Below, piece after piece: positions 19,169 through 28,677 of a stretch of 64,000 bases of DNA (position 1 is its first letter; each line of letters starts with the position of its first letter). Under the pieces are notes generated by a model that saw only the letters and a program-made list of their open reading frames with translations, ran no database searches and was not told where the DNA came from. This stretch comes from Gramella jeungdoensis (GTDB taxonomy: Bacteria > Bacteroidota > Bacteroidia > Flavobacteriales > Flavobacteriaceae), in the NCBI RefSeq assembly GCF_023805255.1, contig NZ_JAMSCK010000002.1, positions 724,778-788,777 on the forward strand, in the 5' to 3' direction. The translations under genes were made by a program, and so were the position numbers.

Positions 19169-20267
19169 AAGTATTAGCCTGTTATTCGCGTATAGAGATC
19201 GTGACCATTCCAGGGTATTCCATTCAATGAAAAGTCTGGAAAAACAGACCGATAAGGATTTCCATGTAATTTTCGTCGACTATGGAAGCTCTGAAAAGAA
19301 TTCACAGACTATACTCAATACTCTTTCCGAATTCAATTTTGTAGATTATCACTATGTAGCTCATCCAGGGCTTTTATGGAATAAGAGCAAGGCTTTCAAT
19401 TATGGGATCTGGAAATCGAAATCGGATTATATAATTACGGCAGATATTGATTTGATCTTTCATCCTGAATTTGTTGCGTCTGCAAAAAGACTTGCTAAAC
19501 CTAATAATTATACAGTGTTTAGTTATGCTTATTTGCAGAAAGAAGAGACTACTTCAGATATCTCAAATCTCAAATTTTCTGATCTAAAACCCAGCCATAC
19601 AGGTTATATTACTGGGTCTGGACTTTATCCCAAACCTTATCTTGAAAAGATCCACGGATTTGATGAATTCTATCATTTTTACGGATCGGAAGATGAAGAT
19701 CTCTTCATTAGATTAGAGAATGCGGGGCTTTATAAAAAAGAGGAGGAAAGAAACATGCTTGCTCACCAGTGGCATCCAAGATATCCTTTTGAAGAAAACA
19801 ATGAACTCAGCGTTCAACCAAAGGTCAGTAATATTAGAAGGATTAATCTTAGACATTATCAAATTGCCCGGGAAAGAAAGAAAGTTATTCCGGATAACCA
19901 GGAAAAATGGGGGGTATGCTACTCAAAAGAAGATTTAAATGCTTTACTCTCCCCGGATGTTGAATATGATCTTTCTAATTTATCGGCACTAGTGGATCAT
20001 TTTATTAATGAGGAATTACCATCTTATAAAAATAAAGTTGTTTCCGTAACTTTTAGAAAGGATAAAGATCAAAAAAGCCTGAAGTTCTTCTTAAGGAAAA
20101 TGCTTAAACAGAACTATCAACCATTAATAAGTCTTAAGGAGATAAATGATAAGATCTTAAAGAAAATAATTTTTGAATACAGGCACCATAATTATCTTTA
20201 TAAGATCGAAAATGATTTACGGTCAATTAAATTTATTATCGATTTACGTAATTCAAGTAAAAATTAA
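19161..20267 (+). CDS. Glycosyltransferase family 2 (chondroitin synthase/galactosyltransferase-like fold)
   Basis: 368 aa. SLLFAYRDRD (6-15), VIFVDYGSSE (36-45), NKSKAFNYGI (74-83) and a DIDLIF metal site (95-100), followed later by GSEDEDLFIRL. The R.RA.N.G and E.E.E/D pattern is that of polymerase-like GT2 domains in chondroitin and galactofuranosyl synthases. A roughly 120-residue C-terminal extension of unknown role follows the catalytic part. The stop at 20265-20267 is directly followed by neuA with no gap. Confidence 0.82.
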   Translation: MNKSISLLFAYRDRDHSRVFHSMKSLEKQTDKDFHVIFVDYGSSEKNSQTILNTLSEFNFVDYHYVAHPGLLWNKSKAFNYGIWKSKSDYIITADIDLIFHPEFVASAKRLAKPNNYTVFSYAYLQKEETTSDISNLKFSDLKPSHTGYITGSGLYPKPYLEKIHGFDEFYHFYGSEDEDLFIRLENAGLYKKEEERNMLAHQWHPRYPFEENNELSVQPKVSNIRRINLRHYQIARERKKVIPDNQEKWGVCYSKEDLNALLSPDVEYDLSNLSALVDHFINEELPSYKNKVVSVTFRKDKDQKSLKFFLRKMLKQNYQPLISLKEINDKILKKIIFEYRHHNYLYKIENDLRSIKFIIDLRNSSKN

Positions 20268-20270
20268 ATT

Positions 20271-20948
20271 CTGGATTCAAAAGGTAACATAGCTATTATT
20301 CCAGCCAGAGGAGGTTCAAAAAGGCTTCCGGGTAAAAATATAATGAAGCTGGGTAATATCCCTTTAATTGGTCATAGCATTAATTATGCTTTAGCGAACA
20401 GTACAATCATTGATAAAATCATTGTTTCTACAGATGATATAAAAATTAAAGAGGTGGCTCTTTCTTATGGGGTAGAGGTGGTTGACAGACCCACCAAATT
20501 TAGTGGGGATAAATCGCCTACTTTGGAAGCAGTGAAGCATGTGCTGGATACTGAGAAGACTCTTTGGAAAAATGTCATTTTACTTCAACCTACCAATCCC
20601 TTGAGGCCGGAAATACTTTTAAGTAAGGCATATGATAAATTTATTTCAGGAGACTTCAAGTCTTTATTTACAGTGTCCAAAACTTGCAGAAAGTTTGGAA
20701 TTATTGAAAAGGAATCATTTAAACCTTATAATTATAAATTTGGAGAAAGATCCCAGGATATCGAAAAGCTATATTTTGAAAATGGACTTCTATATATTAC
20801 TAAGACAAGCCTGATCCAGCAGAATATCCTAATAGATGAACATGCATTTCCATTTGAAATTAGTCATTCCTTTGCTAATGTAGATATCGATACTAAAGAA
20901 GATTTTGAATATGCCGAATATTTATATGGAAAATATAACGGATCATAA
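20271..20948 (+). CDS. neuA: CMP-sialic acid (acylneuraminate) cytidylyltransferase
   Basis: About 225 aa. It activates sialic acid with CTP to give CMP-sialic acid. The diagnostic CTP-binding segment IIPARGGSKRLPGKN (residues 9-23) is encoded upstream of the first ATG (20343), so the true start must lie between the previous stop (20267) and base 20301. The only frame-compatible codons there are ATT 20268 and CTG 20271; CTG is used here. Other blocks: VSTDD, LQPTNPLRP and the C-terminal NVDIDTKEDFEYAE. With neuB and neuC it completes CMP-Neu5Ac synthesis. The function is sure; the start is not. Confidence 0.9.
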   Translation: MDSKGNIAIIPARGGSKRLPGKNIMKLGNIPLIGHSINYALANSTIIDKIIVSTDDIKIKEVALSYGVEVVDRPTKFSGDKSPTLEAVKHVLDTEKTLWKNVILLQPTNPLRPEILLSKAYDKFISGDFKSLFTVSKTCRKFGIIEKESFKPYNYKFGERSQDIEKLYFENGLLYITKTSLIQQNILIDEHAFPFEISHSFANVDIDTKEDFEYAEYLYGKYNGS

Positions 20949-21570
20949 GGCCTTTGTTGAGACAAATTATAGAAAATTCTGTTTCTTAAAGGGAAACGAA
21001 TTCATAGCAAGTGAATATGCAATTTTTGTAATAATTGAACTTATAAAAAGATTTAAGGTTCATTCTATTCTGGAGTTAGGAGCAGGAATAGGTACGATTG
21101 CAGATACTGTTATTTCCTATTGTGGGGAGATTAATCATTCTATGGATTATAGCGCAACGGAGTCAAATCAATTTTGCCGGGAAGCTCTTAAGACGAATCT
21201 AAAGAATTTTGAAGCTCTCAAATTATATGACGCTCTTGATGAGTTACCCTCAGATGAAAAATTCGACCTGATAATTATAGATGGAAATGAAGATCTAAAT
21301 CTCGTTTCCCAATTCTGCAAACCTCAATCAATTCTCTTGGTAGAAGGTGACCGGTTTGACCAAACCAAAATTATTTTATCTAAATTTCCAAATAACAAAT
21401 ACGTAAATGTTACCACCCTAGCTAAGAAGAAAGAATATGCACCAGGTAAAAAAGGTATTTACCAGGGTGGGGCCAGGATAATATTTTTAAATCCGGATTT
21501 AAATAAAATATTATTCTGGTTTAAACATAAAGTTCATACTTATTTAATAAGATATATTAGAACCTATTAG
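20926..21570 (+). CDS. Class I SAM-dependent methyltransferase-like protein
   Basis: 214 aa from ATG 20926; ATG 20905 is possible. It overlaps the end of neuA by 23 bp. Motif I ILELGAGIGTIAD, an acidic strand two (YSATESNQ) and DLIIIDGNED fit a small class I methyltransferase fold. No closer family is recognised. It sits between neuA and neuB, so it may act on the sialic acid branch, for example by O-methylation; that is inference from position. Confidence 0.65.
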   Translation: MENITDHKAFVETNYRKFCFLKGNEFIASEYAIFVIIELIKRFKVHSILELGAGIGTIADTVISYCGEINHSMDYSATESNQFCREALKTNLKNFEALKLYDALDELPSDEKFDLIIIDGNEDLNLVSQFCKPQSILLVEGDRFDQTKIILSKFPNNKYVNVTTLAKKKEYAPGKKGIYQGGARIIFLNPDLNKILFWFKHKVHTYLIRYIRTY

Positions 21571-21580
21571 AATTAATTGA

Positions 21581-22621
21581 ATGTCATATATTTTTGAAAT
21601 CGCAGGCAGGAAGATAGGCTATAATTTTCCCCCCTTGGTTATAGCCGAAATAGGTATCAATCATGAAGGTTCCCTTGAAGTTGCAAAAGAAATGGTAGAT
21701 GCCGCTAAAAGAGCGGGGGTAGAGGTTATAAAACATCAAACCCATATAGTGGAAGATGAAATGAGTCCCGAAGCGAAAAAGGTGGTTCCGGGGAATGCAG
21801 ATGTTTCCATATATGAGATTATGGAACGTTGTGCCCTAAATGAAGACGATGAACTTTCATTGAAAAATTATGTTGAGGAGCAGGGAATGATCTTTATTTC
21901 AACCCCTTTTTCCCGTGCGGCTGCCGAAAGGCTGAAATGTTTTGATGTTCCTGCATATAAGATTGGAAGTGGAGAATGTAATAATTATCCGTTGCTTAAA
22001 CATATCGCCTCGTTTGGAAAGCCGGTGATACTAAGTACAGGGATGAATTCGATAGAGAGTATTCAAAAAGCGGTATCTATTTTTGATTCGAAAAATGTAC
22101 CGGTAGCACTGCTTCACACCACGAACCTTTATCCTACTCCACCTCATCTGGTTCGTCTGGGGGCTCTGGAAGAACTTCATAATGCTTTCCCCGATAAAGT
22201 TTTCGGATTGTCAGATCATACGCTGAATAACAATGCCTGTCTCGCAGCAACTGCCCTTGGAGCCTCCATCCTGGAACGTCATTTTACAGATCATATGAAC
22301 AGAACAGGGCCCGATATTGTTTGTAGTATGGATGAAAAGGAGTGTGGTAACCTTATTAAAGCAAGTGCTGAAATAGCCATTATGAGGGGTGGAGCAAAAC
22401 TTCCTGCTCAAGAAGAACAGGTGACCATGGATTTTGCTTTTGCCACCGTTTGTACTATTAGGCCTGTCAAAAAAGGAGAAGTATTTACAGCTGAAAATAT
22501 ATGGGTGAAAAGGCCTGGAACTGGTGAAATTACAGCAGAGAATTATGAGAATGTGCTGGGGAAAAAGGCTGTTAAGGATATACCAGAACAAAGACAGTTA
22601 AAATTTGAAGATTTTGAATAA
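21581..22621 (+). CDS. neuB: N-acetylneuraminate synthase
   Basis: 346 aa. It condenses ManNAc with phosphoenolpyruvate to give Neu5Ac. The TIM-barrel start [12 protein letters not shown] (19-30), [17 protein letters not shown] and GLSDHTLN blocks are those of NeuB/SpsE enzymes. Residues from about 285 form the antifreeze-like SAF domain ([24 protein letters not shown]). With NeuC supplying free ManNAc and NeuA activating the product, the pathway is complete. LegB and PseI are related alternatives, but the NeuC partner favours Neu5Ac. Confidence 0.93.
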   Translation: MSYIFEIAGRKIGYNFPPLVIAEIGINHEGSLEVAKEMVDAAKRAGVEVIKHQTHIVEDEMSPEAKKVVPGNADVSIYEIMERCALNEDDELSLKNYVEEQGMIFISTPFSRAAAERLKCFDVPAYKIGSGECNNYPLLKHIASFGKPVILSTGMNSIESIQKAVSIFDSKNVPVALLHTTNLYPTPPHLVRLGALEELHNAFPDKVFGLSDHTLNNNACLAATALGASILERHFTDHMNRTGPDIVCSMDEKECGNLIKASAEIAIMRGGAKLPAQEEQVTMDFAFATVCTIRPVKKGEVFTAENIWVKRPGTGEITAENYENVLGKKAVKDIPEQRQLKFEDFE

Positions 22622-23411
22622 GGTATCCATCGTTATCAGGAACAAAAATGAGGCTTCTTATCTTGAAACCACCCTCAGGATCTTAACCGAAATATATTCG
22701 GAAGATATTCAGGAAATTATAATAATAGATAATGAGTCTACAGATAATAGTATAGAGGTCGCTGAAAATTATGGCTGCAAGATCTTTAATATTACTGATT
22801 TTACTTACGGGAGAGCCATAAATATGGGAATCGAGAAAGCGACTTCAAATTATGTGTTGCTATTAAGTTCTCACGCGGTACCGGTGGGAAATAGTTTTTT
22901 TCGAAATACGATCAGTTTCGTTACCGCTAATCCCGGTATCGCAGGGGTAAGATATATTAATAGTATATCAAACTATAAGCGAGCAGTCGAAAATAATTTC
23001 AGGGTAAAGGAACCGCTTCTGTATGGTTTGATGGCGGGTTGCTGTCTTATCAATAAAACTGCGTGGGAAGAAATAAGATTCAACGAAGAGCTTTCCTTCA
23101 GTGAAGATAAGGAATGGTCAGTTAGAGCGATTGAAAGTGGCTATGAGATTGCAGATATGAATGAAAGTTTTTTCTATTTCATAAACAGGTCAAAAAGCTC
23201 ACTGGTAAACCGGTACAGGAACGAAACCCTTGAAGAATACAGGCTTCATAATAAAAGTTTTCCTTCTTCATTACATATTGCAGGATCCTTTGTTAACGCA
23301 GCATTTTTCAAAAATTTCCTATCCTTTCTTGATAAGATAAGTTTTGAATATCAGCTTTTGAAAGCAAAGCTTTACATTCGAAAAAAATTAAATAATTCTA
23401 GCAAGACTTAA
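22605..23411 (+). CDS. Glycosyltransferase family 2
   Basis: 268 aa from TTG 22605 (a second TTG at 22614 is equally possible), overlapping the end of neuB by 17 bp. GT2 features: [34 protein letters not shown] and a LSSHAVPV segment where the DXD normally lies, so the metal site is atypical. [12 protein letters not shown] marks the acceptor side. It sits inside the sialic acid gene group, so its product may carry the acceptor for sialic acid. Confidence 0.83.
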   Translation: MKILNKVSIVIRNKNEASYLETTLRILTEIYSEDIQEIIIIDNESTDNSIEVAENYGCKIFNITDFTYGRAINMGIEKATSNYVLLLSSHAVPVGNSFFRNTISFVTANPGIAGVRYINSISNYKRAVENNFRVKEPLLYGLMAGCCLINKTAWEEIRFNEELSFSEDKEWSVRAIESGYEIADMNESFFYFINRSKSSLVNRYRNETLEEYRLHNKSFPSSLHIAGSFVNAAFFKNFLSFLDKISFEYQLLKAKLYIRKKLNNSSKT

Positions 23412-23417
23412 AGTTTA

Positions 23418-24551
23418 ATGACAGAAACCAGAAAAATATTATTTATAACCGGGACCCGGGCTGATTTTGGGAAGCTAAAGAGCTTAATGCAGGTAGTAAG
23501 GGAAGAACCGGGTTTTGAATATATAATATTCGCTACCGGAATGCATCTGCAAAGAAAGTATGGTTACACGGTACTGGAGCTTGAAAAAGCAGGGTTTAAG
23601 AATATAAAGACCTTTGAAAACCATACCAGCGAGATGACCATGGATCTAAGCCTGGCGAAAACCATAGAAGGACTTTCTTCCCATGTAAAAGAAGAGAGTC
23701 CCGATCTGATAGTGGTTCACGGTGACAGGATAGAGACATTAGCCGGAGCCATAGTGGGATCTCTCAATAATATTCTGGTGGCACATATAGAAGGTGGTGA
23801 ACTTTCCGGAACCATTGATGAACTCATTCGACATAGTGTAACCAAACTTAGCCATGTACATTTTGTTGCAAATGACCAGGCAAAAAGAAGACTCATTCAA
23901 ATGGGGGAACTGGAAAGCTCTGTTTTCAAAATAGGCTCACCAGATATCGATATCATGTTTTCAAAGAATCTGCCAGCTTTAGAAACGGTCAAAGAATATT
24001 ATGAAATCAATTTTGAGGAATATGCAATCGCCATGTTCCATCCGGTCACTACGGAAGCGGCCCTCATGGAAAAGCATGCTTCGAATTTTGTAAATGCCCT
24101 CCTGGAGGATAATCACAATTATGTGGTTATATATCCTAATAATGATCGTGGCACGGGGATAATCCTGCAAGAGTATAAACGACTTGAAAATAATTCGAAA
24201 TTCCGAATCATTCCGTCCTTAAGGTTTGAATATTTCCTGAGTCTGCTTAAAAATGCACAGTTTATCATTGGGAATAGTAGTGCGGGAATACGTGAAGCAC
24301 ATTATTATAAGATTCCATCTGTGAATATAGGTACACGCCAGAAGAACAGGTCGGCAAATGCCCAGATTATAAACAGTGATTATTCCGTGGAAAATATTCT
24401 AAAGTCGATAGACAGAACAAAAGAAGTTACATTTTCTGAGGAAGGTTTTGATTTTGGGAACGGTGACAGTGCCAAAAAGTTTTTAAACCTGCTCCAAAAA
24501 GGGGATATATGGGATATAGTGCATCAAAAACAGTTCAGAGATCTAAATTAA
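23418..24551 (+). CDS. neuC: UDP-N-acetylglucosamine 2-epimerase, hydrolysing (ManNAc-forming)
   Basis: 377 aa. It converts UDP-GlcNAc to free ManNAc plus UDP. The N-terminal ITGTRADFGKL (10-20) is the NeuC/NnaA hallmark and differs from the GTRPEAVKM of WecB. VVHGDRIETLAGA, AHIEGGELSGT and IIGNSSAGIREA are the other active-site blocks. It commits UDP-GlcNAc to sialic acid synthesis through NeuB and NeuA nearby. Confidence 0.93.
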   Translation: MTETRKILFITGTRADFGKLKSLMQVVREEPGFEYIIFATGMHLQRKYGYTVLELEKAGFKNIKTFENHTSEMTMDLSLAKTIEGLSSHVKEESPDLIVVHGDRIETLAGAIVGSLNNILVAHIEGGELSGTIDELIRHSVTKLSHVHFVANDQAKRRLIQMGELESSVFKIGSPDIDIMFSKNLPALETVKEYYEINFEEYAIAMFHPVTTEAALMEKHASNFVNALLEDNHNYVVIYPNNDRGTGIILQEYKRLENNSKFRIIPSLRFEYFLSLLKNAQFIIGNSSAGIREAHYYKIPSVNIGTRQKNRSANAQIINSDYSVENILKSIDRTKEVTFSEEGFDFGNGDSAKKFLNLLQKGDIWDIVHQKQFRDLN

Positions 24552-24557
24552 TCACCC

Positions 24558-25958
24558 TTGAATAAGAAGATATTTGTTTTAATACCGGACGGGGTTGGAT
24601 TGAAGAATTTCGCGTACGGAACATTTCCCCAAATTGGGAAGAAGCTGGGATATGAAATCATTTTCTGGAACCAGACCTCCAAAGACCTTTCTGAAAATGG
24701 ACTGAAACAGATCAAACTCAAGGCCAGACCAAGGGCTGTGACCGATCTTTATAAAAGAGCTAAAATAGAAAGTGAACTTGATTATTTTACTGATAAATTC
24801 AATGATCCTGTCTACCAGACCTATAAATTTCCTCCTTCGGGAACCAATCTTAAATCACGTATAAAAAATTCCTTTGTGAGGATGCTGGTAAATACTCATT
24901 CGGGAGAAAGAGGAGTGAAGCACCTTCAGAGAAGAATGGAAGAGGCTGAAAGAAAATCGAAATATTATACTCAATGCTTTGACCTACTACAGCGGGAGCA
25001 ACCAGAATTTCTATTTTGCACCAACCAGCGACCCTTAACTGCGATAGCTCCGATGCTTGCAGCCAGGGATCTTGGGGTCCCCACAGGTTGTTTTATTTTT
25101 TCATGGGATAATTTACCTAAGGCAACTAAAGTGGTAGATGCCGATTTCTATTTCGTTTGGAGCGATCATATGAAACAGGAACTTCTAAAGTATTACCCCC
25201 ATATTTTAGCGGAAAAGGTTATCATCACCGGCACTCCGCAGTTTGAGGTGCATTTTGACAGGCAGAAAAGGCTGGAAAGGGAAGAATTCATTAATAGGTT
25301 TAGATTGGAGTCTTCCCGAAAATATCTCTGTTTTTCTGGAGACGATATTACCACTTCCCCCCATGATGAGGTTTATCTGGAAGACACAGCTCAGGCAGTA
25401 GAAAGCCTTAATTCAAAAGGCTATGATATAGGAATTATTTTCAGAAGATCACCGGTAGATCATTCCAGCCGTTATGATAAGGTTCTGGAAAACCATAAGC
25501 ATATCATTACTGAAATCAGGCCAGAATGGTATAAAGCAGGAGAAGCCTGGAATGAGATCCTGCCAAAAGAGGAGGATCTGGGATTACAAACCAGTATTAT
25601 TTCCAACACTTTTATGGTCATCAATCTGGGCTCGTCTATGGTTTTTGATTATGCCAGTTATAAAAAGCCGTGTGCATTTATTAATTATGATCCGACAGAC
25701 AGAAAAGCTTTAAAGGATGTAGCTATTATATACGATTATGTACATTTTAGGAGTATGCCTAACAGGAATGCTGTTCTTTGGATAGATAATAAGGATGAAA
25801 TATCAGGTGTGATAAAGAAGGTTCTTGAGGAAGAGGTTTCATCAAATGTGGAAAATGCGCTTGAATGGTTTAAAAAGATAAATATTCAACCTGTGGAAAA
25901 GGCTTCTGAAAGATTCTGGAATTTTATTTCTAATTTGCCTTCTCGGAACGTGTCATAA
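24558..25958 (+). CDS. Unclassified GT-B-like transferase, candidate sialyltransferase
   Basis: 466 aa from TTG 24558, starting six bases after neuC. No family is firmly recognised. The layout suggests a GT-B fold: N-terminal domain with CTNQRPLTAIAPMLAARDLG and FSWDNLPKA, a linker VIITGTPQFEVHFD, then a C-terminal domain with IIFRRSPVDH and a donor-type loop VINLGSSMVFDYASYKKP. The N-S/G-S-S...D-x8-K-P loop recalls capsule and CDP-glycerol-type transferases. Placement directly after neuC makes it a fair candidate for using CMP-sialic acid, but this is inference only. Confidence 0.55.
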   Translation: MNKKIFVLIPDGVGLKNFAYGTFPQIGKKLGYEIIFWNQTSKDLSENGLKQIKLKARPRAVTDLYKRAKIESELDYFTDKFNDPVYQTYKFPPSGTNLKSRIKNSFVRMLVNTHSGERGVKHLQRRMEEAERKSKYYTQCFDLLQREQPEFLFCTNQRPLTAIAPMLAARDLGVPTGCFIFSWDNLPKATKVVDADFYFVWSDHMKQELLKYYPHILAEKVIITGTPQFEVHFDRQKRLEREEFINRFRLESSRKYLCFSGDDITTSPHDEVYLEDTAQAVESLNSKGYDIGIIFRRSPVDHSSRYDKVLENHKHIITEIRPEWYKAGEAWNEILPKEEDLGLQTSIISNTFMVINLGSSMVFDYASYKKPCAFINYDPTDRKALKDVAIIYDYVHFRSMPNRNAVLWIDNKDEISGVIKKVLEEEVSSNVENALEWFKKINIQPVEKASERFWNFISNLPSRNVS

Positions 25959-25982
25959 GTTAAAAAACAATCCCACTCTGAA

Positions 25983-27134
25983 ATGCACATTGCTTTCCTA
26001 ACACCAGAATATCCCCATGAACTAACAGGCCCTTCAGGTGGATTGGGAACCAGTATAAAGAATCTGGCAGATAGCCTTGTAAGGAATAATATCAGGGTGA
26101 GTGTAATAGTATATGGACAATCCCTGGCCAGGGAGCTGGAAGAAAATGGCATTCGATTTTATCTTCTGAAACATCAGCACTATGCGTTTGGAGGATGGTT
26201 CTTCCACAGAAAATATATACAGAAATTTCTGAACAGGTTAATTGAGGAAGAGAAAGTTGATCTTATAGAAGCAACAGACTGGACAGGTATCACTGCATTT
26301 ATGAGGATAAATTGTCCGGTAGTGATAAGATTGAATGGTTCTGATGCATATTTCTGTGAACTGGAGAACAGGAAGCAGAAACTGAAGAACAGGTTATTTG
26401 AAAAAGTGGCACTTAAATATGCTGATGGTCATATTTCGGTAAGTCAATTTACGGCAATCAAAACGAATGAGATCTTTAACCTGGAACTCCCTTTCAGCAT
26501 TATACCGAATAGCATAGAAATTGACAAATTCTTACGGGCAGTAAAGAAGCCAGTAGAAAACAGGATCCTTTATTTTGGAACGGTAATCCGCAAAAAAGGT
26601 GTTCTTGAGCTTAGTAAGATCTTTAATGAGGTTGTAAAAGAAAGGCCTGATTCTGAGCTGGTAATTATTGGTAAGGATGTTATTGATATTTTTGAGAACA
26701 GATCTACTATTGAATTGTTCAGGCAGAATTTGTCCGAAAAAGCAACAGAAAGATTTAGTTATCTGGGAGCCGTAGATTACAGTGAGGTCAAAACCCATAT
26801 AGCGGAAGCGGCTGTAGTGGTATTACCTAGTTTCGCTGAGGCCCTGCCCATGACCTGGATAGAAGCTATGGCTATGGAAAAGGCTGTTGTAACTTCCAAT
26901 ATTGGTTGGGCTCCTGAAGTAATGGTAGGTGGAAAAACAGGATTTATGGAAGACCCTCGTTCCCATAAAGCCTATGCTCAAAAAATAATCCGACTTCTGA
27001 ATAATGAAGATTTGAGGATGTCTTTAGGGAAACAGGCAAGAGAGCAGGTGAAGAAAAAATTCTCTTCCGAAGTCGTAGTCAAAAAGAATATTGAATTTTA
27101 TAAGTCGGTCATCAACGAAAGCTCCGAAATTTGA
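25983..27134 (+). CDS. Glycosyltransferase family 4
   Basis: 383 aa. It starts with MHIAFLTPEYPHE and a GGLGTSIKNLADSL loop, as in many GT4 retaining enzymes. The second domain has RILYFGTVIRKKGVLEL and the donor site FAEALPMTWIEAMAMEKAV, a clear E-x7-E motif, then TSNIGWAPEV. It overlaps the following gene by 4 bp (TTGA). It uses a nucleotide-sugar donor of unknown identity. Confidence 0.9.
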   Translation: MHIAFLTPEYPHELTGPSGGLGTSIKNLADSLVRNNIRVSVIVYGQSLARELEENGIRFYLLKHQHYAFGGWFFHRKYIQKFLNRLIEEEKVDLIEATDWTGITAFMRINCPVVIRLNGSDAYFCELENRKQKLKNRLFEKVALKYADGHISVSQFTAIKTNEIFNLELPFSIIPNSIEIDKFLRAVKKPVENRILYFGTVIRKKGVLELSKIFNEVVKERPDSELVIIGKDVIDIFENRSTIELFRQNLSEKATERFSYLGAVDYSEVKTHIAEAAVVVLPSFAEALPMTWIEAMAMEKAVVTSNIGWAPEVMVGGKTGFMEDPRSHKAYAQKIIRLLNNEDLRMSLGKQAREQVKKKFSSEVVVKKNIEFYKSVINESSEI

Positions 27135-28672
27135 TCTGGATCCTCCATAGTAATGCTGAAATAATACACTCCGTACAGAGGGATGAGATTGATATACCTG
27201 ATATTTCAGGAAATCCTGTAAAAGTGTTCTGGCAGGTTTGTGAAAAATATCCCGATGAGTTGATAGGTTGGATGGATGTTGACCTGGATATTGAGGTGAC
27301 CTCCAATTGGAATGAAATATTTCATCATGATTTGATTATGGCTTCTTTTCCGGTAAAATCAAAATATATTCCTGATGAAATAGGTTATATTGATCAGCTT
27401 CCGTTTATTAACCCTGATTATTCAGTAAGATATCCTACCTGGCAAATGAGTACCGATGTAGGAGGTATTGCTGGCAAAGTAGCTCTGAGATTTCGGGATA
27501 TATTATATGGCATTAAAGACTTTGGTTACTTACTTAACTCTATTGCTAAAATTGGTCAGCAGAACTCATTATTCTGCTACAGCGTGCCCGAATTGGTAAA
27601 GGATACAAGTTTTGAAAAGAAAGTTCATTCCGCTTCCACCCAGGAATTATTTGAATTTGTAGGCCAACATTACAAAAGGATCAGGTTATTTCTGCTTATC
27701 TTTTGCCTGATCAGGTATGAAAATAGATTTCCTTTATTTAGTTTTTTTAGTTCCTTATTTAAGAAATCATATTTTAAGCAAGAGATCGATCTTTCTTCTC
27801 TTCAGGTTAAAACAACCTCATCTTCTAAGGATCAAAAAAGTATAGATGTTATAATTCCAACCATGGGCAGGCCGGAGCATTTACATAATGTTTTAAAAGA
27901 TCTGGCCAGTCAGACGCTGCTTCCGCAAAAGGTGATTATAGTGGAGCAGGATCCAAATGAGAATTCTAATACAAAACTGGATTTTATAAAAACCTCTGAA
28001 TGGCCATTTTTAATAATTCACCATTTTATTCACAAAACCGGAGCCTGTAATGCACGTAATCTTGCTATGAAAGAGGTGAAATCAGATTATATCTTTTTTG
28101 CAGATGATGATTTACGCTTCTCTGAAGATCTGCTTAAACGTTCACTGAGCGAAATGGAAAGAATGAATGTGGACTGTTTGAATTTAAACTGTATACTACC
28201 CGAAGGAAAAACCATATTTCCCAGGATCAAACAATGGGGAGCTTTTGGATCGGGAACTTCTGTGGTAAGATCTGAATTTGCATTAAAATGTGAATTTTCA
28301 GAACTTCTGGAACATGGTTTTGGAGAAGATATTGATTTTGGAATGCAATTAAGGTCCAAAGGCTGCGATATAATATATCACCCTGATATTACTACGATTC
28401 ATTTAAAAGCACCGGTAGGCGGTTTTAGATCTATTTCAAAAGACAAATGGAAAAAGGAAGGTATAGAACCTAAACCTTCACCTACTATGATGATCCTTAT
28501 AAAAAAATACTACAACCCATATATGGGCAAAGGTTATAAAGCCGAACTGTTTTTTAGGTTTTACGCAAAACAATCTGTGAAGAATCCATGGATTTATATA
28601 AAAAAAATGAAGGAAAGATGGCAATTAAGCGATAAGATTGCCAGCCAATTGCTAACTCATGGAAAGCAATAA
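27131..28672 (+). CDS. Two-domain protein: unknown N-terminal domain plus GT2 glycosyltransferase
   Basis: 513 aa from TTG 27131, overlapping the GT4 gene by 4 bp. The C-terminal half (from about residue 237) is a GT2 domain with VIIPTMGRPEHL, KVIIVEQDPNEN, TGACNARNLAM, FFADDDL (metal site) and HGFGEDIDFGMQL. The first 200 residues (MIWILHSNAE, GWMDVDLDIEVTSNW and others) match nothing I recognise and may be a second catalytic or binding domain. It is much longer than ordinary GT2 enzymes in the locus. Confidence 0.8.
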   Translation: MIWILHSNAEIIHSVQRDEIDIPDISGNPVKVFWQVCEKYPDELIGWMDVDLDIEVTSNWNEIFHHDLIMASFPVKSKYIPDEIGYIDQLPFINPDYSVRYPTWQMSTDVGGIAGKVALRFRDILYGIKDFGYLLNSIAKIGQQNSLFCYSVPELVKDTSFEKKVHSASTQELFEFVGQHYKRIRLFLLIFCLIRYENRFPLFSFFSSLFKKSYFKQEIDLSSLQVKTTSSSKDQKSIDVIIPTMGRPEHLHNVLKDLASQTLLPQKVIIVEQDPNENSNTKLDFIKTSEWPFLIIHHFIHKTGACNARNLAMKEVKSDYIFFADDDLRFSEDLLKRSLSEMERMNVDCLNLNCILPEGKTIFPRIKQWGAFGSGTSVVRSEFALKCEFSELLEHGFGEDIDFGMQLRSKGCDIIYHPDITTIHLKAPVGGFRSISKDKWKKEGIEPKPSPTMMILIKKYYNPYMGKGYKAELFFRFYAKQSVKNPWIYIKKMKERWQLSDKIASQLLTHGKQ

Positions 28673-28677
28673 TCGAA

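Noticed and set aside
22211..22591. 126-codon frame antisense to neuB
   Set aside because: It is composed of low-complexity aromatic/Cys-rich sequence, is covered by neuB and has no recognisable motif.
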